Origin: Coprococcus sp. | GTDB lineage: Bacteria > Bacillota > Clostridia > Lachnospirales > Lachnospiraceae | Reading direction: 5' to 3' | NCBI GenBank assembly: GCA_016297325.1 | Contig: JAEDGW010000011.1 | Span: 1-38,603, forward strand | Length of the DNA: 38,603 nucleotides | Notes under the pieces: generated by a model | Told to the model about the DNA's origin: nothing | The model's database searches: none | The model's input: only the letters and a program-made list of their open reading frames with translations | Made by a program: the position numbers and the translations under genes | Shown here: positions 24,607 to 33,205 of the stretch, in pieces | Numbering within the stretch: the first letter of the stretch is position 1 | Layout of the letters: each line of letters opens with the position of its first letter

Positions 24607-24746
24607 GGTACACGACTGGCGGAGACAGCCGAATAGCTGGTAGGAATTACCTACAGGGAGTGTACTGTTAAGACAAGCCGACCGCCTGGGCAAGCAAATA
24701 TATCAAGACATGTATTTGTGTGCCCAGGTGGCCGGCTTTCTTTATT
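24607..24746 (+). promoter_or_regulatory. ZTP (pfl) riboswitch with intrinsic terminator
   Basis: The aptamer shows the pfl hallmarks: GACTGGCGGA near the 5' side, GGGAGTG in the middle and CCGCCTGGGCA on the 3' side, where CCGCC pairs with GGCGG as a pseudoknot-type helix. The 3' part CGCCTGGGCA also pairs with TGCCCAGG further on in a terminator stem (about 24675-24739) followed by TTTCTTTATT. Binding of ZTP/ZMP would keep the aptamer folded and block the terminator, turning the genes on when 10-formyl-tetrahydrofolate is scarce. The downstream AICAR transformylase uses ZMP, which fits exactly. Confidence 0.92.
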
Positions 24747-24873
24747 GGTGCAGACAGCTAGTAAAAGTTAATTGTTCATACAAGAACTTTAACATCTGCA
24801 TCAGTGAATAAAAAACATGAGGCAATAACATCAGCTCACAGGTACGAGAAAACACATGGAGGTACAACAGAAA

Positions 24874-25587
24874 ATGGAAATGTTATCACTTGAGAAGGAA
24901 CTTAGCGAAAATGCATATCCGGGACGCGGAATCGTGATCGGTGTGTCCGAGGATGGCAAGAAGGCAGTGACAGCTTATTTCATCATGGGAAGAAGCTCAA
25001 ACAGCCGTAACAGAGTATTTGTGACAGAGGGAGAGGGTATCAGAACAGAGGCATTTGATCCTTCAAAGCTTGAGGATCCAAGCCTTATCATCTATGCACC
25101 TGTAAGAGTTCTTGGCAACAAGACTATAGTTACAAATGGTGATCAGACAGATACTATATATGACGGACTTGACGATGAGCTCACATTTGAGCAGTCACTC
25201 AGAAGCAGACAGTTTGAGCCTGACGGCCCTAACTACACACCTAGAATCTCTGGTGTTATGCGCATAAAGAATGGTGTGTTCGATTATTCAATGTCCATAC
25301 TTAAGAGCAACAACGGCAACCCTGCTGCAAATAACAGATACACATTCTCATATGAGAACCCTGTAGCTGGCGAGGGACATTTCATTCACACATATATGCA
25401 CGATGGCAATCCACTTCCAAGCTTCGAGGGTGAGCCAAAGTGGGTAAAGATATCAGGTGATATTGACGAGTTCACAGACAAGGTATGGAACAGCCTCAAC
25501 GAGGACAACAAAGTGTCACTGTTTGTAAGATATATCGACATCGCAACAGGCGAGTACGAGACAAAGATCGTGAATAAGAATAAGTAG
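24874..25587 (+). CDS. purO: IMP cyclohydrolase, PurO-type
   Basis: The 237-residue protein matches the IMP_cyclohyd family (NPYPGRGI-like AYPGRGIVIG, AYFIMGRSSNSRNRVF, GPNYTPRISG). The family closes the ring of FAICAR to make IMP; it was first known from archaea and is unrelated to the cyclohydrolase half of PurH. ATG 24874 is chosen because GGAGG at 24858-24862 is 11 bases upstream and the product then starts MEMLSLEKEL; ATG 24856 would add six residues and has only a poor site. It lies behind the ZTP riboswitch, 96 bases before its partner gene. Confidence 0.85.
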   Translation: MEMLSLEKELSENAYPGRGIVIGVSEDGKKAVTAYFIMGRSSNSRNRVFVTEGEGIRTEAFDPSKLEDPSLIIYAPVRVLGNKTIVTNGDQTDTIYDGLDDELTFEQSLRSRQFEPDGPNYTPRISGVMRIKNGVFDYSMSILKSNNGNPAANNRYTFSYENPVAGEGHFIHTYMHDGNPLPSFEGEPKWVKISGDIDEFTDKVWNSLNEDNKVSLFVRYIDIATGEYETKIVNKNK

Positions 25588-25683
25588 GCAATTCAAGTAC
25601 ACAGACGCAAGATGTGAGCCGGATATAAATTATATTCGACGTATGGAATTAGGATATTATAAATAAAAAGGAGATATTTGATC

Positions 25684-26862
25684 ATGAACGAGATTCAGTT
25701 AAAGTACGGTTGTAACCCAAATCAGAAGCCTTCAAGAATATATATGGAGGATGGCAGTGATCTTCCTGTTAAGGTTTTAAATGGCAAGCCTGGATATATC
25801 AACTTCCTTGATGCATTCAACGGATGGCAGCTCGTAAAGGAACTCAAGGCGGCAACAGGACTTCCAGCAGCAACATCATTCAAGCATGTTTCACCTGCTG
25901 GTGCTGCAGTTGGACTTCCGCTTACCGACACACTTGCAAAGATCTACTGGGTAGATGACCTCGGAGAGCTCTCACCACTTGCATGTGCATATGCAAGAGC
26001 AAGAGGAGCTGACAGAATGTCATCATTTGGTGATTTCATCGCACTTTCAGATGTATGTGACGCAGACACAGCACGCCTTATCAAGAGAGAGGTATCAGAT
26101 GGTGTAATCGCCCCTGGATACACAGATGAGGCTATGGAACTTCTCCTTGCAAAGAAGAAAGGTAATTACAACATCATCCAGATAGATGAGAACTATGTTC
26201 CTGCTGAGATCGAGAGAAAGCAGGTATACGGGGTTACATTTGAGCAGGGAAGAAATGAGCTTAAGATCGACAAGGATCTTCTGTCAAACTTTGTCACAAA
26301 GAACAAGGATCTTCCAGAGCAGGCTGAGATCGATATGAAGATCGCACTCATCACACTCAAGTACACACAGTCCAACTCTGTATGTTATGTAAAGGGTGGA
26401 CAGGCTATAGGTATCGGAGCCGGACAGCAGTCAAGAATCCACTGTACAAGACTTGCAGGACAGAAGGCAGACAACTGGTTCCTCCGTCAGTCACCACAGG
26501 TTATGGGACTCCAGTTCGTGGACGGACTTGGAAGAGCAGACAGAGACAATGCCATCGACGTATACATGGGCGATGAGTATGAGGATGTTCTTAAGGAAGG
26601 CGAGTGGCAGAAGAGATTCAAGGTTAAGCCTGAGGTGTTCACAGCAGAGCAGAAGAAGGCATGGCTGGCACAGAACACAGACGTTGTCCTTGGATCAGAT
26701 GCATTCTTCCCATTCTCAGACAATATCGAGAGAGCCCACAAGAGCGGTGTCAAGTACATTGCACAGCCGGGCGGATCAGTTCGTGACGATCTTGTTATCG
26801 AGTGTGCTGACAAGTATGACATGGTCATGGTATTCACAGGAATCAGATTGTTCCATCACTAA
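25684..26862 (+). CDS. AICAR transformylase, stand-alone (PurH C-terminal-type)
   Basis: The 392-residue protein consists only of the formyltransferase domain of PurH, which transfers formyl from 10-formyl-THF to AICAR. SFKHVSPAGAA (near residue 62) holds the catalytic Lys-His pair. TQSNSVCYVKGGQAIGIGAG and SDAFFPFSDNIERA, and the C-terminal YIAQPGGSVRDD are conserved. The N-terminal IMP cyclohydrolase half of ordinary PurH is absent and is replaced by the preceding PurO-type gene. ATG 25684 is preferred to TTG 25678 given AAGGAG ten bases upstream. A terminator follows. Confidence 0.92.
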   Translation: MNEIQLKYGCNPNQKPSRIYMEDGSDLPVKVLNGKPGYINFLDAFNGWQLVKELKAATGLPAATSFKHVSPAGAAVGLPLTDTLAKIYWVDDLGELSPLACAYARARGADRMSSFGDFIALSDVCDADTARLIKREVSDGVIAPGYTDEAMELLLAKKKGNYNIIQIDENYVPAEIERKQVYGVTFEQGRNELKIDKDLLSNFVTKNKDLPEQAEIDMKIALITLKYTQSNSVCYVKGGQAIGIGAGQQSRIHCTRLAGQKADNWFLRQSPQVMGLQFVDGLGRADRDNAIDVYMGDEYEDVLKEGEWQKRFKVKPEVFTAEQKKAWLAQNTDVVLGSDAFFPFSDNIERAHKSGVKYIAQPGGSVRDDLVIECADKYDMVMVFTGIRLFHH

Positions 26863-26913
26863 TATGTCAGAGTGCAGCGGCGGTGACGGACTTTTATATT
26901 CATAAATAAGACT

Positions 26914-26957
26914 AAGAGCGGTTTTGCTGATGAAAATCAGTAAAGCCGCTTTTTTAC
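26914..26957 (+). terminator. Terminator of the purine operon
   Basis: AAGAGCGGTTTTGCTGAT pairs with ATCAGTAAAGCCGCTT around GAAA with small internal mismatches and ends in TTTTTT. Confidence 0.85.
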
Positions 26958-27055
26958 TTTATATTATGCGGATGTTGTGATAATATAAAATGATATGAGA
27001 TGCGGGCATTTTGTCCGAATCTGAAGAATACTGTGATTTAAAGGAGATTAAATGT

Positions 27056-27877
27056 ATGTCTAGACGTAAACGCAGCATATTTAAAGAGAGGAAAAAGATA
27101 AACTATAAATTGATATTTGCGGTTCTGCTTCTCATGTGTGCAGCAGTCCTTCTTATATCGTATGCGATATCTGCGATCATATCCCAGAAGGACGAACTGT
27201 ACGATCAGGGAGTTGAGTATTATGAGGCGGGTTCCTATCAGGAGGCTATAGATTCCTTCAAGGCGGCGCTGGCTGAGAACCAGCTTTTCTCCAAGAAGAA
27301 GGATCAGAATACAAAACTGTATCTCGCTGATTCATATCTGAAGAGTGCGCAGTATTCGGAGGCTGCGGATACATATAAAGAACTTGTGGATTCGTCATAC
27401 AGCGGATCGAATGTGAAGGATCTTCAGGAACTGGCATCTGCTATGGAAGATTTCTCCATGGGCAACTATGGCGGTGCACTTGATGTTCTGTTGAAACAGG
27501 CTGAGAAATATCCGGAATTATATATGTATGTTGGAACGTGCTATGCGGTGACGGATGATTCGGAGAATATGTTTGCAAGCTATGAGAAGTATGTCCAGAC
27601 ATTTGGATTTAATTCATATGTATATGCGATGTATGGCTCATATTATATGAATAACGGTGACATGGAGTCTTCTATTGCATATATTATGAACGGTCTTGAC
27701 TGCGATGATACGGTCTACAGAAAAGAGCTTATCATGCTGGAGATCACATATTATGAGAAGCAGGAGGACTATGATAAGGCTTACGAGCTGGCTTCACAGC
27801 TCGTATCAGAGTATCCTGATTATGAGGTAGGACAGAAGGAATACACATTCCTTAGCACAAGAGTATCAGAACAGTAA
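27056..27877 (+). CDS. TPR-repeat membrane-anchored protein
   Basis: The 273-residue protein has a basic N-terminus (MSRRKRSIFKERKK), a membrane helix at about residues 19-42, and then tetratricopeptide repeats (YDQGVEYYEAGSYQEAIDSF, LADSYLKSAQYSEAADTY, and further degenerate copies to the end). Orientation by the positive-inside rule puts the TPR part outside. Such proteins act as scaffolds; no partner is evident. ATG 27056 follows AAGGAG by ten bases. It lies 56 bases before the alarmone synthetase gene, probably in the same transcript. Confidence 0.75.
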   Translation: MSRRKRSIFKERKKINYKLIFAVLLLMCAAVLLISYAISAIISQKDELYDQGVEYYEAGSYQEAIDSFKAALAENQLFSKKKDQNTKLYLADSYLKSAQYSEAADTYKELVDSSYSGSNVKDLQELASAMEDFSMGNYGGALDVLLKQAEKYPELYMYVGTCYAVTDDSENMFASYEKYVQTFGFNSYVYAMYGSYYMNNGDMESSIAYIMNGLDCDDTVYRKELIMLEITYYEKQEDYDKAYELASQLVSEYPDYEVGQKEYTFLSTRVSEQ

Positions 27878-27933
27878 TTGAGAGCAGCCACTTTATGATG
27901 GCGGCGGTTTATATTGGATTTGGGAGGAATAAT

Positions 27934-28737
27934 ATGGAGATTCAGCTATGGAAGGAGATCCTCTCTCCTTACGAGCAGGCGGTTGATGAACTTCTGGTTA
28001 AGTTCAATCACATTATCATGCAGTATAAGAGCATGGGAAAATATTCACCTATAGAGAGTGTTACCGGGCGTGTAAAGACGGTTTCAAGTATTATTGACAA
28101 GCTCCAGAAAAAGCATATACCGATGGACCGGATTGTCGAGGAGATGGATGATATAGCCGGTATCAGGATCATGTGCCAGTTCAGAGAGGATATCGAAAAG
28201 GTTGTGGAGATTATCCGCGGCAGACAGGACATGCGTATCAGGGAGGAAAAGGATTACATAGCAAATGCTAAACCAAGTGGATATCAGAGTTACCACATCA
28301 TTCTTGATTACGATGTATACACGGTAAATGGTTGCACGACTATACAGGCTGAGATCCAGATAAGAACCATGGCCATGAATTTCTGGTCGACGATAGAACA
28401 CTCTCTGCAGTACAAATACCGCCAGGGAATCCCTGATGACATCAGAGCCAAGCTTAAGAATGCGGCGGATGCCACGGTCGCACTTGACAGGGAGATGTCG
28501 TATGTGCGTGGAGAGATCATGGATGCACAGAATTCGTTTAACATAAAGGCGAATATTGTGTCCGAGATCATAGTGAATATCCAGAATCTGTACAAAGTGG
28601 GAAATCCAAGGGAGATCCAGAAGATCCAGGATGAGTTCTATGCTATTTATCAGAGAGATGACATGGAGCTGCTTGAGAATTTTGCAAAGCAGCTTGATAT
28701 TATTGCAGAAGGGTTTAAGGCCCAGAGCATCAAATAA
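27934..28737 (+). CDS. relQ: Small alarmone synthetase, RelQ/YjbM-type GTP pyrophosphokinase
   Basis: The 267-residue protein has only the RelA/SpoT synthetase domain. Motifs include ESVTGRVKTVSSIIDKL, MDDIAGIRIMCQF and KPSGYQSYHIIL (the GYQSYH nucleotide site), then AEIQIRTMAMNFWSTIEHSL. It makes (p)ppGpp without a hydrolase or TGS/ACT domain, as in RelQ/SAS1 enzymes. ATG 27934 follows GGGAGG by six bases; an upstream in-frame ATG at 27895 lacks a site. The RsmF-like gene begins ten bases downstream. Confidence 0.9.
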   Translation: MEIQLWKEILSPYEQAVDELLVKFNHIIMQYKSMGKYSPIESVTGRVKTVSSIIDKLQKKHIPMDRIVEEMDDIAGIRIMCQFREDIEKVVEIIRGRQDMRIREEKDYIANAKPSGYQSYHIILDYDVYTVNGCTTIQAEIQIRTMAMNFWSTIEHSLQYKYRQGIPDDIRAKLKNAADATVALDREMSYVRGEIMDAQNSFNIKANIVSEIIVNIQNLYKVGNPREIQKIQDEFYAIYQRDDMELLENFAKQLDIIAEGFKAQSIK

Positions 28738-28747
28738 GGAGTAATAT

Positions 28748-30130
28748 ATGGCTTTACCAAAGGCATTTGACGACAGGATAAAAACACAGCTTGGCGATGA
28801 ATATGAGGATTATATAAAGTGTTTTGAAAGCGATATGTACCACGGAATCAGGGTCAACACATCAAAGATATCTGTGGAGGATTTCCTTAAGATATCACCG
28901 TTTGAACTTGAACCGGTACCTTGGACGAAAAATGGTTTCTATTATGATCCGAAGAGGTGCACGCCTTCAAAGCATCCGTATTACTATGCGGGGCTCTACT
29001 ACATACAGGAACCGAGTGCCATGACACCTGCCAGCGTTCTTGATATAGAAGATGGAGACACGGTTCTCGATATATGCGCCGCTCCGGGCGGTAAATCCAC
29101 GGAGCTTGCAGCAAAGCTTCACGGCACAGGAATGCTTATTTCAAATGACATAAGCAATTCCAGGGCGAAAGCTCTCCTTAAGAATCTGGAGCTTTTCGGA
29201 ATAGGCAATATGTGTGTTGTGAGTGAGCCTCCGAACAACCTTTCAAGAGCGTTTGAAGGAACATTTGACAAGATACTTATAGATGCGCCGTGCTCGGGGG
29301 AGGGAATGTTTAGAAAATCCACCTCGATGATGACGGCCTGGGAGAACAATGGAACAGAGCTTTTTGCCGGACTTCAGAGGGGGATTCTGAATGAGGCATG
29401 TAAGATGCTGAAACCGGGAGGAAAACTTCTGTATTCCACATGTACATTCTCGCCGGAGGAGGACGAGAGATCGGTGGAGTATCTACTCTCAATAGATGAC
29501 AGTATACATCTCATTGATTTCCCTAAGTACGAGAAATTTGACGATGGCAATCCGGCCTGGGGAGAGCCCGGGAACGAAGACCTGAAGAAATGTGCCAGAC
29601 TCTGGCCTCACCATCTTAAGGGTGAGGGTCACTTTATCGCATTGTTCCAGAAAGACGAGGGGGACGCTGGATACGGAAGATCAGCTTATCCGTTCAAACC
29701 GTACAGATGTGATGAAGATTTTCTGGAATTTATGGGACATATATCTCACGATTCTGGTATAAAGACAGACCGGATAGAGGAAAATAAAGGAAGACTGTAT
29801 TATATAAGCGAGGACATGCCGGATGTAAAGGGGCTCAGGCTTCTAAGACATGGGTTGTTCCTCGGAGAGGTCAAGAAGAACAGATTTGAACCAAGCCAGT
29901 CGCTTGCTATGTATCTCAGATCAGATCAGTTTGACAATGTAGTGGATCTTTCGTCGGAAGACATACGTGTTATCAAATATCTCAAGGGGGAGACTATAGA
30001 GATAGATGATATGGATGCGGCAAATGGATATGTGCTGGTGTGCGTTGACGGATATCCACTTGGATGGGCAAAGAATAACAGAGGAGTACTTAAAAACAAA
30101 TATTTATCGGGATGGAGGATGATGTCATGA
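28748..30130 (+). CDS. RsmF-like rRNA/tRNA cytosine-C5 methyltransferase (NOL1/NOP2/Sun)
   Basis: The 460-residue protein has the S-adenosylmethionine site DICAAPGGKSTELAAKL (near residue 107) and the two conserved cysteines of RNA m5C methyltransferases, in DAPCSGEGMF (near 180) and YSTCTFSPEED (near 229). A C-terminal PUA-like region (LRSDQ... to GYPLGWAKNN) resembles RsmF proteins. It probably modifies 16S rRNA, but tRNA cannot be excluded. AAGGAG lies six bases before the ATG. Its stop overlaps the next start (ATGA). Confidence 0.9.
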   Translation: MALPKAFDDRIKTQLGDEYEDYIKCFESDMYHGIRVNTSKISVEDFLKISPFELEPVPWTKNGFYYDPKRCTPSKHPYYYAGLYYIQEPSAMTPASVLDIEDGDTVLDICAAPGGKSTELAAKLHGTGMLISNDISNSRAKALLKNLELFGIGNMCVVSEPPNNLSRAFEGTFDKILIDAPCSGEGMFRKSTSMMTAWENNGTELFAGLQRGILNEACKMLKPGGKLLYSTCTFSPEEDERSVEYLLSIDDSIHLIDFPKYEKFDDGNPAWGEPGNEDLKKCARLWPHHLKGEGHFIALFQKDEGDAGYGRSAYPFKPYRCDEDFLEFMGHISHDSGIKTDRIEENKGRLYYISEDMPDVKGLRLLRHGLFLGEVKKNRFEPSQSLAMYLRSDQFDNVVDLSSEDIRVIKYLKGETIEIDDMDAANGYVLVCVDGYPLGWAKNNRGVLKNKYLSGWRMMS

Positions 30131-30894
30131 AGAAAATTGCAGTGATAACAGGTGCGTCATCAGGCTTAGGCAGGGAGTTTGCATTGCAGATCGCACAGAA
30201 GTATAAAACAGTTGAGGAGATATGGCTTATCGCCAGAAGAAAGGACAGGCTTAACGAGGTTAAGGCCGAGATAAAAGCTGTCAGCAGCAAGCTTGTGAGA
30301 ATACTTGCGCTTGATCTCACAGATGAGACAGATATAAAGTTTTACAGGAATCTTTTAGAGAGACAGGATCCATCTATCAGAGTTCTTGTAAATGCAGCGG
30401 GTTACGGTATTGCAGGGCATTTTGAGAATATGACAGTTGATGATGTTACAGGAATGATAGATCTTAACTGTAAGGCTCTTGCGGCCATCACACACATATC
30501 ACTTCCATATATGTCAGGACCGTCGAATATCATAAATCTGGCATCGTCAGCGGCATTCCTTCCGCAGCCGTCATTTGCCATATATGCGGCTTCAAAGTCC
30601 ATGGTACTCAGCTTTTCAAGGGCTCTTGGAAGGGAACTTGAGGGAAGAGGCATCACGGTGACGGCAGTTTGTCCGGGTCCTGTGAAGACAGAGTTTTTTG
30701 ATGTCGCACAGAAATATACAAAATCAAAACCATATAAGATGGTCTTAAGGGCAGATCCTGTGAAGGTGGTTAAGCTTGCATTATTTGACGCTTACTACAT
30801 GAGCGGAGTTTCAGTATATTCGCCGCTTATGAAGGCATTCAGGATAGTGTGCAAATATCTGCCACACAGTCTGCTGATAAAATTCATGAAATAA
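30127..30894 (+). CDS. Short-chain dehydrogenase/reductase
   Basis: The 255-residue classical SDR has the cofactor motif TGASSGLG (residues 9-16), NAAG near residue 92, a Ser in the LASSAAF strand and the catalytic YAASK near 154. The PGPVKTEFF element is also typical. The substrate is unknown. ATG 30127 overlaps the upstream stop as ATGA and has GGAGG (30114-30118) eight bases away, so translation is coupled to the RsmF-like gene; an in-frame ATG at 30112 has no site. Confidence 0.9.
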   Translation: MKKIAVITGASSGLGREFALQIAQKYKTVEEIWLIARRKDRLNEVKAEIKAVSSKLVRILALDLTDETDIKFYRNLLERQDPSIRVLVNAAGYGIAGHFENMTVDDVTGMIDLNCKALAAITHISLPYMSGPSNIINLASSAAFLPQPSFAIYAASKSMVLSFSRALGRELEGRGITVTAVCPGPVKTEFFDVAQKYTKSKPYKMVLRADPVKVVKLALFDAYYMSGVSVYSPLMKAFRIVCKYLPHSLLIKFMK

Positions 30895-30948
30895 ACTATG
30901 CCCATATGACAGACGTGGGCAGCTTACGGTACAGATTTGGAGGATGAT

Positions 30949-31521
30949 ATGGATAAAGGACAACACGGATACATGAACAGACATAAGAGGAATGTTCTTA
31001 TAAGTATCATTATTTTAGGGCTGTTTGTAATAGCCGGAGTATTTTTTACTGTGGCTATGTTTGATACGAGAAAGACTGTATTTATAATCATTCCGATATT
31101 AGTTGCGCTCCCTCTGGCAAAACAGATTGTGGCATATATAATGTGCGCCGGATTCAAGGAGCTTAACGATGAGGAATACTCAAAGCTTAAGAAAATAGAC
31201 TATTTTGACGATCCGTCACTTGTCTATGACGTCTCCATCAGCAGATATGAGGGGATTGTATATTTCCCTGTTGCTGTGGTCAGGGATGGCAGAATGCTGT
31301 TTTACTACAATGGCAGATTTGGCAAAAAGATAGCAGACGAGACTGCACTTAAGAAGATCATATCTGAGGCATTTGCCGATCAGAAAAAGTCTTATGTGCC
31401 GATTGTCACAACAGATATTGATACATTTGTGGCGAAAGCGGGACGCATAAAAAGTCCTTCTGAGGATTTTATCGCTTCAGATGAAAAAATGAGAAATCGA
31501 TTATTTGAACTGGGAATATAG
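30949..31521 (+). CDS. Hypothetical two-helix membrane protein
   Basis: The 190-residue product has a polar, basic N-terminus (MDKGQHGYMNRHKRN) and two hydrophobic helices (about residues 17-38 and 44-66). A cytoplasmic domain of about 120 residues follows, with alternating charged and aromatic segments (FDDPSLVYDVSISRYEGIVY, MLFYYNGRFGKKI). I do not recognise the family. ATG 30949 has GGAGG five bases upstream. It lies two bases before the pseudouridine synthase gene, so it belongs to the same operon. Confidence 0.75.
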   Translation: MDKGQHGYMNRHKRNVLISIIILGLFVIAGVFFTVAMFDTRKTVFIIIPILVALPLAKQIVAYIMCAGFKELNDEEYSKLKKIDYFDDPSLVYDVSISRYEGIVYFPVAVVRDGRMLFYYNGRFGKKIADETALKKIISEAFADQKKSYVPIVTTDIDTFVAKAGRIKSPSEDFIASDEKMRNRLFELGI

Positions 31522-31523
31522 AG

Positions 31524-32528
31524 ATGAGAGAGATAGTTATATCGAAGAACGAGGCTGGACAGAGACTTAACAAGTTGCTCATGAAGTATCTTGATAAGGC
31601 TCCATCCAGTTTTGTGTACAGGATGATAAGAAAGAAAAACATCAAACTTAACAATGCCAAGGCAGTTGGCAATGAGATCGTCTATGTGGGGGATGTGATA
31701 CAGTTATATCTGTCAGATGAGACGATCAATTCATTCAGAAATGAAGACGGACAGAACGCTGATGATGTGAAAAATAATAAATTCAACCCTGAGATAGTGT
31801 ATCATGATGACAATATACTCATAGTAAATAAGCCGGTGGGAGTCCTTTCGCAGAAAGCATCTAAGGACGACTATTCCGTGAATGAGAGTGTCATAGATTA
31901 TCTTCTTGATAACGGATACATGACTAAGGAACAGCTCCGTACATTTAAGCCTTCTATATGTAACAGGCTCGACAGGAACACGTCAGGACTTGTTCTGTGC
32001 GGAGTGTCACTCATGGGTAGCCAGGAGCTTTCCCGTGTCATAAGAGAACGCACCATAGAGAAATTTTACTATACAATCGTAAAGGGCAATATGAAGGATG
32101 TGCAGGATGTGACCGCATATCTGTACAAAGATGAAAAGTCCAATAAAGTCACCATTGCAGACAGCGTAGAGGAGATACGAAAGGCTGCCGGGGATGGCGG
32201 CTATGACAAGATCCATACCGTATTTTATCCGCTTAGGACTAACGGGCATTATACGGAACTTGAGATAAGGCTTATAACCGGAAAGACGCATCAGATCAGG
32301 GCACAGCTCCAGTACATGGGCTATCCGGTGATCGGGGATCAGAAGTACGGCGACCGTGAGACGAATATTTTCTTCAGACAGAATTACAGGCTCAGAAATC
32401 AGCTCCTCCACTGCGGACAGGTTGAATTCATGGATGTGAAGGGCGGTCTTTCATATCTGAAGGGCAGATCGTTCTCGGCGTTTAAGCCTCTGATGTACAA
32501 GAACATAGAAAAGGATTTATTTGAATAG
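31524..32528 (+). CDS. RluA-family pseudouridine synthase (RluC/RluD-type)
   Basis: The 334-residue protein has an N-terminal S4 RNA-binding domain (about residues 13-75) and a RluA catalytic domain. The active Asp lies in CNRLDRNTSGLVL (near residue 150), and LITGKTHQIRAQLQYMGYPV (near 250) is the second signature. It isomerises uridine in 23S rRNA or tRNA. The ribosome site is weak (AGAG just upstream), which suggests coupling to the preceding gene. recU starts directly after its stop. Confidence 0.92.
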   Translation: MREIVISKNEAGQRLNKLLMKYLDKAPSSFVYRMIRKKNIKLNNAKAVGNEIVYVGDVIQLYLSDETINSFRNEDGQNADDVKNNKFNPEIVYHDDNILIVNKPVGVLSQKASKDDYSVNESVIDYLLDNGYMTKEQLRTFKPSICNRLDRNTSGLVLCGVSLMGSQELSRVIRERTIEKFYYTIVKGNMKDVQDVTAYLYKDEKSNKVTIADSVEEIRKAAGDGGYDKIHTVFYPLRTNGHYTELEIRLITGKTHQIRAQLQYMGYPVIGDQKYGDRETNIFFRQNYRLRNQLLHCGQVEFMDVKGGLSYLKGRSFSAFKPLMYKNIEKDLFE

Positions 32529-33065
32529 ATGGCAACCTGGAATTCGAGAGGCCTCAGGGGCTCAACTCTTGAAGATATGATAAATCACACAAATGAATAT
32601 TACAGACAGAAAGCCCTGGCACTTGTCCAGAAGATCCCTACGCCGATCACACCTATAAAGATAGACAAAGAGAGCAGTCAGATCACGCTTGCCTATTTTG
32701 AGAAGGATTCTACGGTGGATTATATAGGCGCCGTGCAGGGGGTTCCTGTGTGTTTTGATGCAAAGGAGTGTTCTACGGATACATTTTCCATGCGAAACAT
32801 ACATGAACATCAGATACGGTTCATGGAAGATTATGAAAAGCAGGATGGCGTGAGCTTTCTGGTGATCATGTTTACCGGGCGGAATAAGTTATATTACATG
32901 CGCTTTTCCGAGCTTAAGAGGTACATTGAACGTGTGTCTTCGGGTCATGCGAACAACTTCAAATTTGATGAGCTTGATCCGGAATATTTTATAAATGCAA
33001 AGGGTGGTGCCCTTGTACATTATCTTGAACCTCTGAAAAAAGATCTGGAAAGCAGAGATATGTGA
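32529..33065 (+). CDS. recU: Holliday junction resolvase RecU
   Basis: The 178-residue protein has the RecU nuclease motifs: WNSRGLRGSTLEDMI at the start, the Asp of STVDYIGAVQGVPVCFDAKE (near residues 60-79) and the downstream HQIRFMEDY. The PD-(D/E)XK fold cuts four-way junctions in Firmicutes in place of RuvC. It begins at the base after the previous stop and so is likely translated by coupling. In many Firmicutes recU sits with a PBP gene; here it sits with RNA-modification genes instead. A consensus promoter for the his cluster follows. Confidence 0.93.
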   Translation: MATWNSRGLRGSTLEDMINHTNEYYRQKALALVQKIPTPITPIKIDKESSQITLAYFEKDSTVDYIGAVQGVPVCFDAKECSTDTFSMRNIHEHQIRFMEDYEKQDGVSFLVIMFTGRNKLYYMRFSELKRYIERVSSGHANNFKFDELDPEYFINAKGGALVHYLEPLKKDLESRDM

Positions 33066-33096
33066 TATTTGGATGAATAGATATGTGATACTATGG

Positions 33097-33125
33097 TTGA
33101 CAAAAGTAGATTGGTTTAATATAAT
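33097..33125 (+). promoter_or_regulatory. Perfect consensus promoter of the histidine cluster
   Basis: TTGACA (33097-33102), 17 bases, TATAAT (33120-33125): all twelve bases match the sigma-A consensus. Transcription would start near 33132, about 75 bases before hisZ. Confidence 0.85.
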
Positions 33126-33128
33126 TAC

Positions 33129-33172
33129 CACGTTGTTATGCTACCTAGGTAGCGAAGTAGCGCTTCAACGTG
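33129..33172 (+). promoter_or_regulatory. Nested inverted repeat at the hisZ transcription start
   Basis: CACGTTG (33129-33135) and CAACGTG (33166-33172) flank GCTACC-TA-GGTAGC (33140-33153). A second GTAGC at 33157-33161 can pair with GCTAC instead. It could be an operator over the start site or a folded leader with two alternative hairpins. No T-box sequence (GGGTGG type) is present. Confidence 0.45.
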
Positions 33173-33205
33173 ATAAAGTAAAAATATAGACGAGGAGACA
33201 ATATT

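Noticed and set aside
33126..33205. hisZ leader as a T-box riboswitch
   Set aside because: It is too short and lacks the conserved T-box (TGGnACCGCG-type) and terminator/antiterminator elements.
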